From Clostridiales bacterium UBA3259 (GTDB lineage: Bacteria > Bacillota_A > Clostridia > Oscillospirales > Oscillospiraceae): a stretch of DNA of 10,751 bases. Numbering within the stretch: the stretch's first letter is position 1; each line of letters begins with the position of its first letter. This document shows positions 1 to 6,214 of this stretch, piece by piece. The notes under the pieces are model-generated. The model made no database searches. It was not told the origin of the DNA and saw only the letters and a list, made by a program, of their open reading frames with translations. Made by a program: the position numbers and the translations under genes. The stretch covers positions 1-10,751 of the forward strand of contig DEUP01000029.1 in assembly GCA_002362625.1 (NCBI GenBank), given 5' to 3'.

Positions 1-21
1 GTTATTCAGTACGCATTATGT

Positions 22-56
22 AAAGTGCTGCCGTGGAATTCCACGGCAGCACTTTT
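22..56. terminator. Palindromic intrinsic terminator at the left edge
   Basis: Positions 22-55 are a perfect 34-nt palindrome centred between 38 and 39 (core GTGGAATTCCAC). It is flanked by TTTT at 53-56 on the plus strand and AAAA-equivalent T-runs on the other strand. It can fold into a GC-rich stem and fits a (bidirectional) rho-independent terminator for a gene lying left of the window. The T-run is short, so efficiency is uncertain. Confidence 0.75.
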
Positions 57-134
57 ACCAGAAAGCACAACTTTTTCCCCAAAAACCATTCCTTAAATTT
101 GGCAAAACTTCCACATGAATTATTTCAAAGTTTG

Positions 135-143
135 TGTTATAAT
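135..143 (+). promoter_or_regulatory. Extended -10 promoter of carD
   Basis: TATAAT lies at 138-143 with a TG one base upstream (135-136), a perfect extended -10. The hexamer 17 bp upstream (115-120, ATGAAT) is a poor -35, which an extended -10 can tolerate. Transcription would start near 150, about 40 nt before the GTG start of the regulator gene. Confidence 0.65.
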
Positions 144-191
144 TAACATGGTAAACGGATGATTGTCGGGTTTTCTGGGAGGGAAAATACG

Positions 192-692
192 GTGTTTGAG
201 ATTGGCGACAAGGTTTTGTACGGAAGCCACGGGGTATGCTCCGTGATTGGAAACGAGGAAAAACGGATAGACAGGAAACAGGTACAGTATTTGATATTGG
301 AGCCGGTTGCGAAGGATGGCTCTCGGTATATGGTGCCCACCCAAAACGCGGTTGTCATGAGCAGGCTTCAGAAGCTCCTGACCAGGGAGGAAATGGATGC
401 CCTGTTTCATTCCGAAGCGGTGCATGTGAACAGCTGGAACCCCAACGAGAACGAACGAAAGCAGACCTACCGGGATTTGCTTGCCACAGGGAAGCGGGAA
501 GGGCTGATGACCATGGTGCATACCCTCTACGGCCACCAGGCGGCCCAGCAGGCAGCTGGGCGAAAGTGCCATTTGTGTGACGAGAACTTTCTCCGGGACG
601 CGGAAAAGCTGCTGGGCAGCGAGGTAAGTGTGGTCATGGATTTGGAGCCGATGCAGGCGAGGCAGTACATACGGGAAGCTCTGGCCCCCTGA
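192..692 (+). CDS. carD: CarD/CdnL-family RNA polymerase-binding transcription regulator
   Basis: Encodes about 166 residues. The N-terminus VFEIGDKVLYGSHGVC followed by a beta-rich stretch ending in MVPTQNA is the CarD_CdnL/TRCF RNA-polymerase-interaction domain (residues 1-60). The rest is helical and ends in the family-type segment ENFLRDAEKLL. Members bind the RNA polymerase beta subunit and stabilise open complexes at many promoters, in the cytoplasm. I chose GTG at 192 over the in-frame ATG at 159: GGGAGGG at 178-184 sits 7 nt before the GTG, and the extra 11 residues do not look like the family. The gene is monocistronic, with its own promoter and terminator. One oddity is a Cys pair, CHLC, at about residues 126-129 in the helical domain. 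The family call is firm; its regulon cannot be read from here. Confidence 0.9.
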   Translation: MFEIGDKVLYGSHGVCSVIGNEEKRIDRKQVQYLILEPVAKDGSRYMVPTQNAVVMSRLQKLLTREEMDALFHSEAVHVNSWNPNENERKQTYRDLLATGKREGLMTMVHTLYGHQAAQQAAGRKCHLCDENFLRDAEKLLGSEVSVVMDLEPMQARQYIREALAP

Positions 693-702
693 GTAGAATG
701 GG

Positions 703-737
703 AAAGCGATTGTGGATAGGCTCCGCAATCGCTTTTT
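703..737 (+). terminator. Terminator of carD
   Basis: A 13-bp stem (703-715 pairing with 723-735, one G-U wobble, loop of 7 nt) is followed by TTTTT at 733-737. It begins 10 nt after the carD stop and ends just before the stop of the convergent blaR1-like gene. The T-run favours plus-strand termination. No comparable T-run serves the minus strand, so blaR1 transcripts may read further. Confidence 0.85.
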
Positions 738-739
738 GT

Positions 740-2500
740 TCACGCATCAAAAACGGTGTTCAGCAGTGTGCCCATTTCCTCGAAATTTCCGTAATAGGTA
801 ACGATATAACTGATTTCTTCATCCATCCGTCGTTCCGCCCCAAGGAGAATACAGATCAGCTCCTGTCCATCCTCTTTGGCGGTGATGACCAGGTCGTTGA
901 TGGAGGCAAAGCCGCCGGTAACCCGGGGATCGTAGAAGGCCGTGGTCACCGTTGTGTCCATCATGTAGTTTCTTGTCGGATAGAGGCTGTCCTCCTGGAG
1001 ATCCGGATCAAGGAGGAGAATGGCGACTTCCCATAGCTTGGAAATCACAGGATCCTTCAGGGCCAGATCCACCAGGGTCAGCAGATCCTGAGCGGTGGTG
1101 TACTGTCCATCGGTAAACCCATAAAGGTCTGTAAAATGGGTATTGGGGCAAATGGAAGAGACAAAGCTGTTCATCTTTTCCACCATGGCTTCCTCGCTTC
1201 CCGCGTCAAATCGGGCCAGGGCGCAGATGGCGTCATAGTGGGTTCCGGTTGCCGTGAGAGGAAGGGCCAGCAGGGTCTTCACGGGCATCGTTTCCATGTC
1301 TTCCGCACTGGGAGTGATCATATAGTAGATGTCAGTGTCCGGGAGCCGATAGATGAGGTTCAAGTCACGGGTGTCCACCAGCTCCTCCGGGCCATGATCC
1401 TGCAGAACCGTCAGGGCAAGGGCCAGGTGGCAGGCGATCCGGGAATAGATCTGCTGGTTTGGCTGATAGGAATAGACGATTTCCCCGGTGCCCCGGTCAA
1501 GTACTACAGCGGCCTGGGCAGTGGCAGGGGGATTCTCACTGTCTGGGGGAAACGTCCAATGGTTCTCCTTTGGCACGGTGAAAAAGCAGATGGCAGTGAT
1601 TCCCGCCAGCATCAAAACCAGAGCGATCACCCACCGGGCAGTCTTATGAAGCATCAGCACATTCCGGATTCGATGCTTGACGCTGCCCTCCCCAAAGGCC
1701 ACGGGACAGACGGTCAGGGAATGCTTCGGCGCGGCACAGGCCAGCAGGGCGCAGGAGTAGGCCTTCCGGTCTTCCTCGCTCAGATCTCTCACCGCCCGCT
1801 CATCGCAGGCCATTTCCAGATCCCGGCAGAAGAGAAGATAGGATACCCACACCAGAGGGTGGAACCAGTACACGCTTAGCAGCAGGAAGCCCAGAATCTT
1901 CCACCAGTTGTCGTGGTGGCGCAGATGGGCGTATTCGTGGCGCAGAACGTGAGTTTGGAGTTCCGGCGCCATGTCAGAGGGCAAATAAATTCTGGACTTT
2001 ACCAGCCCCAGCAGGAAGGGCGTGGGGATGTGATCGCACAGGCAGATGTTGTCCCGAAGCCGCAGGGAAGCGCTTACCCGTTTCCGAAGCCGCAGGTAGC
2101 TCACCAGAGCATAGGCCAGCATGACCCCGATCCCCAAAAGCCACACCAGCCCAAGCACGGGCAAGAGGAGCTGTAAGGGGTTGGCACTGACCAGAGGATC
2201 CGGAGTAAAGCTCTGGGCAATCACTGGATTGACGGCCTTGTCAATGACAGGAATTCCGCTGTCAATGGCCGGGGCAGGGGACAGGGCGATATCCGCCGGG
2301 ATAGGGTTCCCTTTGGGAATCAGGCTGAAGGCGCTTTCCAGGGGGAAGGGAATGGACAGACGCAGCCCCACCAAAGTCCACAGCCAGAGAGTCAGGGTTT
2401 TGGGAACCTTCCGCAGCACCAGCCGCAGGCTCAGCACCCCGACAATCAGGTAGCTTGCGGTAACGCTGAGATTCATCAGCTTTAAAAACGCGTCGGTCAT
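740..2500 (-). CDS. blaR1: BlaR1/MecR1-type M56 antirepressor with a degenerate S11 (DD-carboxypeptidase-like) sensor
   Basis: This 586-residue membrane protein is the length of classical BlaR1. Hydrophobic helices lie near residues 10-30, 35-55, 109-133, 203-222 and 289-309. The zinc-protease motif HEYAH is at 188-192, with the downstream EMACDE motif at 229-234 supplying the usual third ligand, so the M56 protease looks intact. Family members cleave a BlaI/MecI repressor when the outside sensor is triggered. The sensor here (about 325-560) is not the usual class-D-like penicillin-binding domain. It aligns with peptidase S11 (LDRGTGEIVY, THFTDLYGFTDGQYTTAQDL, LICILLGA), yet SxxK is IACH (355-358), SxN is THY (420-422) and KTG is FAS (531-533). 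All catalytic residues are therefore gone, and beta-lactam acylation seems impossible. The start codon overlaps the blaI stop by 4 bp (ATGA), indicating translational coupling. Confidence 0.85.
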   Translation of the reverse strand: MTDAFLKLMNLSVTASYLIVGVLSLRLVLRKVPKTLTLWLWTLVGLRLSIPFPLESAFSLIPKGNPIPADIALSPAPAIDSGIPVIDKAVNPVIAQSFTPDPLVSANPLQLLLPVLGLVWLLGIGVMLAYALVSYLRLRKRVSASLRLRDNICLCDHIPTPFLLGLVKSRIYLPSDMAPELQTHVLRHEYAHLRHHDNWWKILGFLLLSVYWFHPLVWVSYLLFCRDLEMACDERAVRDLSEEDRKAYSCALLACAAPKHSLTVCPVAFGEGSVKHRIRNVLMLHKTARWVIALVLMLAGITAICFFTVPKENHWTFPPDSENPPATAQAAVVLDRGTGEIVYSYQPNQQIYSRIACHLALALTVLQDHGPEELVDTRDLNLIYRLPDTDIYYMITPSAEDMETMPVKTLLALPLTATGTHYDAICALARFDAGSEEAMVEKMNSFVSSICPNTHFTDLYGFTDGQYTTAQDLLTLVDLALKDPVISKLWEVAILLLDPDLQEDSLYPTRNYMMDTTVTTAFYDPRVTGGFASINDLVITAKEDGQELICILLGAERRMDEEISYIVTYYGNFEEMGTLLNTVFDA

Positions 2501-2868
2501 TCCTTATGCCTCCTTCTGTACGCTTCGATCATCCTTTGAATATCGAAAATATCTTTGTCGCTTAAGCCATCGCTGTCCGCGAAGGCCGCAATGAACGCGG
2601 GCAGGGAGCCGGAAAAGGTGTCCGCTACGAACTGCCTGCTCTGCCCGGAAAGAAAGGCCTTCTGGGATACCAGGGCAGTGACGGTTCCGTTGACATTTTG
2701 GAAAAGTCCCTTGTCGCACATTTTCTTCAGCACAGTGTAGGTGGTGGACTTCTTCCATTCCAGCTCTTTGGCGCACAGCTTCACCAGTTCCCCGGAGGAT
2801 ATAGGCTCATTTGCCCAAACCAATTCCGCGAAACGGGTTTCCACCACACCCAGCCGGTAGTCTTCCAT
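2497..2868 (-). CDS. blaI: BlaI/MecI/CopY-family winged-helix repressor
   Basis: A 123-residue protein of the usual family length. The N-terminal winged helix includes LVWANEPISSGELV and the recognition-helix region WKKSTTYTVLKKMCDKGLF (about 38-56). The C-terminal part (about 75-120) fits the dimerisation helices, including AFIAAFADSDGLSDKDI, where BlaR1-type proteases usually cut. It should bind its own promoter as a dimer and be inactivated by proteolysis from the co-transcribed BlaR1-like protein. AAGGAGG (2876-2882 on the opposite strand) sits 7 nt before the ATG. It is first in a two-gene operon behind tandem operators. Family members also control copper or penicillinase genes; the BlaR1 partner argues for the antirepressor type, although the inducer is unlikely to be a beta-lactam given the partner's sensor. 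Confidence 0.9.
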   Translation of the reverse strand: MEDYRLGVVETRFAELVWANEPISSGELVKLCAKELEWKKSTTYTVLKKMCDKGLFQNVNGTVTALVSQKAFLSGQSRQFVADTFSGSLPAFIAAFADSDGLSDKDIFDIQRMIEAYRRRHKE

Positions 2869-2888
2869 ATGGATTCCTCCTTACATGC

Positions 2889-2907
2889 GGTCTATTTATA
2901 ATAGACC
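2889..2907. promoter_or_regulatory. Putative BlaI operator, downstream copy
   Basis: A perfect 8-bp inverted repeat with a 3-nt centre: GGTCTATT, TAT, AATAGACC. It lies just downstream of the expected transcription start of blaI and 6 nt upstream of its Shine-Dalgarno. It shares the half-site GTCTAT/ATAGAC with the second palindrome 27 bp away (centre to centre). Confidence 0.75.
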
Positions 2908-2915
2908 TTTTCTCA

Positions 2916-2944
2916 AGTCTATCATGGATAGACCAATTTGTCAA
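2916..2944 (-). promoter_or_regulatory. Promoter of blaI-blaR1
   Basis: On the minus strand TTGACA (2944-2939, consensus -35) is separated by exactly 17 bp from TAGACT (2921-2916, 4/6 match to the -10). The start would fall near 2909, giving a leader of about 40 nt. The -35 begins one base after the terminator of the upstream operon. Confidence 0.8.
2917..2933. promoter_or_regulatory. Putative BlaI operator, promoter-core copy
   Basis: A perfect 7-bp inverted repeat, GTCTATC, ATG, GATAGAC. It occupies most of the -35/-10 spacer and the -10 hexamer of the blaI promoter, so occupancy should block RNA polymerase. The half-site matches the downstream copy but not the TACA/TGTA core of classical staphylococcal bla/mec operators. 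Confidence 0.75.
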
Positions 2945-2945
2945 G

Positions 2946-2988
2946 AAAAAATGCCACTTAGACGAAAAAACGTCCAGTGGCATTTTTT
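2946..2988. terminator. Bidirectional terminator after the epimerase operon
   Basis: AAAAAATGCCACT at 2946-2958 pairs perfectly with AGTGGCATTTTTT at 2976-2988. A second small stem (GACG/CGTC) and an A6 loop lie inside. T-runs occur on both strands. It starts 8 nt past the epimerase stop and separates that operon from the blaI promoter. Confidence 0.9.
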
Positions 2989-2995
2989 ATGCAGT

Positions 2996-4108
2996 TCACA
3001 CGGCCTTGCTGTCCCAGAACCAGGAAACCTTCCCATCCTCAATCCCGGAAATACCCAGGCCCGGGGCGTCGGAAAGGGTGATTTGCTTTTCCTCAAACAC
3101 AGCGCCGCCCAGAATGGGATCTTCGCTGCACAGCACCGGCCCATCCAGATCCACCTTTGTGATGATATTTTTGGCACAGGCCAGATGCACCGCGGCGTTG
3201 ACGGAGATCTTGGCCTCCAGCATGCACCCGATCATGCACTCCACACCGTAAACCTCGGCAGCGCTGGCAATTTTCAATGCGTTATAAATGCCGCCGCACT
3301 TCATGAGCTTGATGTTGATGAGATCCGCCGCGCCCATTTTCAGAATGGTCATGGCGTCCTCAGGGGAGAACACCGCCTCGTCCGCCAATACCGGCACGTA
3401 GCTGCGCTCCGTCACATACTTTAACCCTTCAAAGTCGTGGGCCGAAACCGGCTGCTCCACCAGCTCAATGTCCAGCCCCTTATCCTGCATCTCATTGAGA
3501 ATCCGCACCGCCTGTTTGGGCTGCCACGCCTGGTTGGCGTCAATGCGAATGGTAATGTCCTGGCCCACGGCCTCCCGGACGGCCTTCAGCCGCTGTACGT
3601 CCAACGCAGGATCCACGCCGACCTTCATTTTCAAGCAGTCGTAGCCCCGGGCCAGGGCATTAAGGGCGTCCCGGGCCATGGTCTGCGGATCGTTAACGGA
3701 GATGGTGATGTCCGTAATCAGCTGCTTTCTGCCGCCGCCCAGCAGCTTATAAACGGGAATGGCATAGAGCTGCCCATACAGATCCCACAGGGCCATATCC
3801 ACGGCGGCTTTTGCGCTGGAATTGCCCACAATAGAGCGCTGAACCGCCTGAAGCAGGGGTTCTAAGTCCTCCACATCCCGGCCAACAATGGTCTTTTCAA
3901 TGTGATCCTGGATGGCGCCAATGATGGCGAGGGTGGTATCCCCGGTGATGGCGCCTGTGGGAGGGGCCTCACCGTAGCCGATTTTTCCGCAATCGGTCTG
4001 GATTTCCACGATGATGTCTTCCACGCTGTTTACGCTGCGCAGAGCGGTTTTAAAAGGGGTGCGCAGAGGGACGGAGATCCGGCCCAGACGAATGCTTGTA
4101 ATTTTCAT
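2996..4108 (-). CDS. Dipeptide epimerase (L-Ala-D/L-Glu epimerase type, enolase superfamily)
   Basis: A 370-residue cytoplasmic enzyme of the muconate-lactonising subgroup. An N-terminal capping domain is followed by a TIM barrel. The catalytic lysines are in LKMKVG (K160, K162), metal ligands at D190 (IRIDANQAW), E218 (LVEQP) and D243 (LADEA), and the opposite-face lysine at K267 (INIKLMKCGG). VDLDGP (D320, D322) is the aspartate pair that holds the substrate alpha-amino group in L-Ala-D/L-Glu epimerases such as YkfB. Family enzymes epimerise murein-derived Ala-Glu dipeptides for recycling, with Mg2+. The exact dipeptide specificity cannot be told from motifs. It is last in the operon, 12 nt after the P-loop kinase gene, with a weak AGAGG site overlapping that gap, and a terminator follows. 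Confidence 0.88.
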   Translation of the reverse strand: MKITSIRLGRISVPLRTPFKTALRSVNSVEDIIVEIQTDCGKIGYGEAPPTGAITGDTTLAIIGAIQDHIEKTIVGRDVEDLEPLLQAVQRSIVGNSSAKAAVDMALWDLYGQLYAIPVYKLLGGGRKQLITDITISVNDPQTMARDALNALARGYDCLKMKVGVDPALDVQRLKAVREAVGQDITIRIDANQAWQPKQAVRILNEMQDKGLDIELVEQPVSAHDFEGLKYVTERSYVPVLADEAVFSPEDAMTILKMGAADLINIKLMKCGGIYNALKIASAAEVYGVECMIGCMLEAKISVNAAVHLACAKNIITKVDLDGPVLCSEDPILGGAVFEEKQITLSDAPGLGISGIEDGKVSWFWDSKAV

Positions 4109-4120
4109 ATTCTAACCTCT

Positions 4121-4588
4121 TCATTCTGCTGCATGAGGCAGGCTGCCCCGAACTTCTAAAATTGTCTGAATTTCCTTGCATACGCAATCCAAATTACAGG
4201 TATCGGAAACAACATGAATATCATATGCCTCCGAATCAAACAAACCGTGCTTTTTTTCAAGCATGGCGGCAACGGGCACAGGCAGATTGCCCCGCATTCG
4301 TTGAGCGAAGCGCTGCTTGATTGTGTCTAAATCTGACGTGACGAGGACCCTAAGGGCCTTTTCCGGCAGCAAACGCAAATGCTTCGGTTCTGAAATTACA
4401 TAGATTACATGCCCGCCGGACATAGCCGCATCCAGCTCCCTTTGAAAAAGTTTTTGCGCGATGGCTTCATTCTTTGCAAGCCGCAAATAATCCTTGCCCG
4501 TATAAACTTCCGCGCCAAGAAGGGCTTTCAGCCTATCCGCAAGGGTGGACTTGCCTGTACAGCTTTCGCCGAAAATGCCAATCACCAT
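4121..4588 (-). CDS. Small P-loop nucleotide kinase-like protein
   Basis: A 155-residue protein starting directly with a beta strand and a Walker A loop, GESCTGKST (residues 7-15), followed by KDYLRL and a strand HVIYVISEP. An Arg-rich LID-like segment, IKQRFAQRMRGNLP (90-103), comes after LVTSDLD. The arrangement resembles the cytidylate/adenylate/shikimate kinase fold, so ATP-dependent phosphorylation of a small molecule is likely, but the substrate is not evident. It could also be a compact AAA-like NTPase. It lies between a HAD phosphatase gene (27 nt upstream) and the dipeptide epimerase gene (12 nt downstream), all on one strand. The start is supported by its fit to the Walker A spacing; the upstream AAAGG is a modest ribosome binding site. 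Not recognised beyond fold class. Confidence 0.65.
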   Translation of the reverse strand: MVIGIFGESCTGKSTLADRLKALLGAEVYTGKDYLRLAKNEAIAQKLFQRELDAAMSGGHVIYVISEPKHLRLLPEKALRVLVTSDLDTIKQRFAQRMRGNLPVPVAAMLEKKHGLFDSEAYDIHVVSDTCNLDCVCKEIQTILEVRGSLPHAAE

Positions 4589-4615
4589 ATTATGTCTGCC
4601 TTTCTGTACCTTTGC

Positions 4616-5254
4616 TTATTTCAGGAGGTACGCTTGCAGCTGCTCCATCGTATAGACGATTTGTACAGCACCGGCCTCCAGCATTTCGGATACCTCGCCG
4701 TAGCCCCAGGCTACGCCCACGGCGGGAATGTCGTGAGCTTTGGCGCCAAGAACGTCAAATTTGGTGTCGCCAATCATGACCATGTTGTCAGACCGCCCGT
4801 TTTCCTCCAGCAGGTAAGCGATAACATCCTCCTTGGAATAACGGGACAGATCCATGGACGCGCCGCAGATCCGGTCAAAGTATTTCGCAAGACCGAAGTG
4901 CTCCAAAATCTCCACGGAGGTTTTTTCCGGCTTGGAGGTAGCCACATACAGCCTATGACCGGCGTTTTTCAGAGTTCGTAAAACGTCCTCAATTCCGGGA
5001 TAGGGAGTATTTTCGAACTTCCCGATAGGAATGTACCGCTCCCGATAGACTTGTATGGCCTCCTCGGTCTGATCCGGTTTTATGCCGAATTTCAGGAAGG
5101 TTTCGTGGAGGGGAGGGCCAACGAAGACCCGCATCTCCTCCCGTGTGGGGATGGGAAGGCCGAAATGCTCCAGAGCAGCAGCGGCACAGTTGATGATTCC
5201 TTCTCCGGAGTCGGTGAGGGTGCCGTCCAGATCAAATAAAAAAGCCTTTTCCAT
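4616..5254 (-). CDS. HAD-superfamily phosphatase, phosphoglycolate phosphatase-like
   Basis: A 212-residue protein with all four HAD motifs: I, DLDGT (D8 nucleophile, D10); II, VATSK (T106/S107); III, K141; and IV, GDTKFD (D163, D167). A helical cap (about 17-85) containing FVGPPL places it near the Gph/PpaX group. It should be an Mg2+-dependent cytoplasmic phosphatase acting on a small phospho-metabolite; the substrate is unknown. I chose the ATG at 5254 because AAAGGA precedes it by about 7 nt and family members begin just before FLFDLDGT. An in-frame ATG at 5281 would overlap the transporter stop (ATGA) but has no Shine-Dalgarno. It is second in the operon, 23 nt after the ZIP gene. Confidence 0.85.
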   Translation of the reverse strand: MEKAFLFDLDGTLTDSGEGIINCAAAALEHFGLPIPTREEMRVFVGPPLHETFLKFGIKPDQTEEAIQVYRERYIPIGKFENTPYPGIEDVLRTLKNAGHRLYVATSKPEKTSVEILEHFGLAKYFDRICGASMDLSRYSKEDVIAYLLEENGRSDNMVMIGDTKFDVLGAKAHDIPAVGVAWGYGEVSEMLEAGAVQIVYTMEQLQAYLLK

Positions 5255-5277
5255 GATGAAGTCCTTTCCGATGATAT

Positions 5278-6030
5278 TCATACGAGAAGCACGTCAAACA
5301 GCAGCATGAGGCAGAAGCCTGACAGAAGGGCGTAGGTCACCCCGCAGGCGTCATTGTGATGGGTCTCAGGGATCATCTCGTCGCTGATGACATACAGCAT
5401 GGTGCCTCCCGCGAAGGCCAGGGCAAAGGGGAGAATCGCAGAGGCAAGGGACACGGCGAAATACCCCAGCAGGGTGCCTATCACCTCCACCAGCCCGGTA
5501 GCCAGAGCGCAGAGGAAGGTTCTCTTGGGAGAGATCCCGGCGGCCAGCATTGGCCCGATGATGACCATGCCTTCCGGGATATTCTGCAGGGCGATGCCTC
5601 CCGCAATGAGAATCGCCTCGGCAGTATTCTCAGAGCCGAAGCCCACACCGGCGGCGATGCCCTCGGGCAGATTGTGGATGGCGATGGCAGAGACGAATAA
5701 AAGCACCTGGTTGAGGTTGGCGTTGCCGGGATGCTTCTCCGGATCCACGCCTACCAGTCGGTGGAGATGGGGCACCAGCCGATCCATGAGATTCAGGCAC
5801 AGGGCGCCGGCGAAAATCCCTGCGATGGTAATGAGAATGCCATACCTTCCGCCGTAGTCCAGGGAGGGAAGAATCAGACCCAGCACAGCGGCAGCCAGCA
5901 TGACACCGGCGGCGAAGGCCAGAACGATGTCGCTGAAGGCGTGGGATATTTTTTTAAAGAGAAAGCCTATCACGCTTCCAAAGATGGTTGCGCCGCCTAC
6001 ACCCAGGGCGGTGAGTAATACAAGCTTCAT
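5278..6030 (-). CDS. ZIP-family metal transporter (GufA/ZupT-like)
   Basis: A 250-residue polytopic membrane protein with about eight hydrophobic helices. The ZIP signature sits in two helices: AIHNLPEGIAAG (H119, N120, E123) and ALQNIPEGM (N150, E153), which form the binuclear metal site. ISDEMIPETHH near 216-225 fits the last signature helix and loop. The loop carrying HLHRLVGVDPEKHPG (about 88-102) is His-rich as in ZIP proteins. Members import Zn2+ or other divalent metals down their gradient; which metal cannot be told. ATG at 6030 is chosen because AGGAGGT lies 5 nt upstream; the ATG at 6054 would lie inside the -10 hexamer. It is the first gene of a four-gene operon. Confidence 0.88.
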   Translation of the reverse strand: MKLVLLTALGVGGATIFGSVIGFLFKKISHAFSDIVLAFAAGVMLAAAVLGLILPSLDYGGRYGILITIAGIFAGALCLNLMDRLVPHLHRLVGVDPEKHPGNANLNQVLLFVSAIAIHNLPEGIAAGVGFGSENTAEAILIAGGIALQNIPEGMVIIGPMLAAGISPKRTFLCALATGLVEVIGTLLGYFAVSLASAILPFALAFAGGTMLYVISDEMIPETHHNDACGVTYALLSGFCLMLLFDVLLV

Positions 6031-6053
6031 ATCGTACCTCCTGATTTTCGACA

Positions 6054-6082
6054 ATTATACCACAGGTTTTTAACTGTGTAAA
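6054..6082 (-). promoter_or_regulatory. Promoter of the ZIP-HAD-kinase-epimerase operon
   Basis: On the minus strand TTTACA (6082-6077) is 17 bp from TATAAT (6059-6054), and TG sits one base before the -10, giving an extended -10. Transcription would start near 6047, with a short leader holding AGGAGGT. A GGAAAG/CTTTCC inverted repeat (about 6088-6104) lies just upstream of the -35 and could be an activator or operator site; that is only a possibility. Confidence 0.8.
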
Positions 6083-6175
6083 GCCTGGGAAAGCCGGACT
6101 TTCCTGGATGAAGCGGAGAAAGGGGGATTTTTCCCGAAGCTTGCCCGATTCCGGCAAAAGCTGACACAGGACTTG

Positions 6176-6184
6176 TGGTAAACT
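6176..6184 (+). promoter_or_regulatory. Possible extended -10 for the TED-like gene
   Basis: TGGTAAACT matches a TG-n-TAnACT extended -10 and resembles the TGTGGTATAAT box of the divergent promoter. No good -35 is seen 16-18 bp upstream. A start here would give a leader of about 25 nt containing AAGGA at 6201-6205. Weak evidence. Confidence 0.35.
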
Positions 6185-6214
6185 GGGTAAAAAAGAAAGA
6201 AAGGAAGACCTGTT

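Noticed and set aside
1136..1879. A 247-codon plus-strand frame opposite blaR1
   Set aside because: It lies wholly antisense to a well-supported M56/S11 protein, has no ribosome site and no recognisable domain.
5255..5281. Upstream ATG of the HAD gene giving an ATGA overlap with the ZIP gene
   Set aside because: No Shine-Dalgarno precedes it, while AAAGGA precedes the ATG at 5254, where family members begin.
6031..6054. Upstream ATG of the ZIP gene
   Set aside because: It falls inside the -10 hexamer of the operon promoter, and AGGAGGT is placed for the ATG at 6030.
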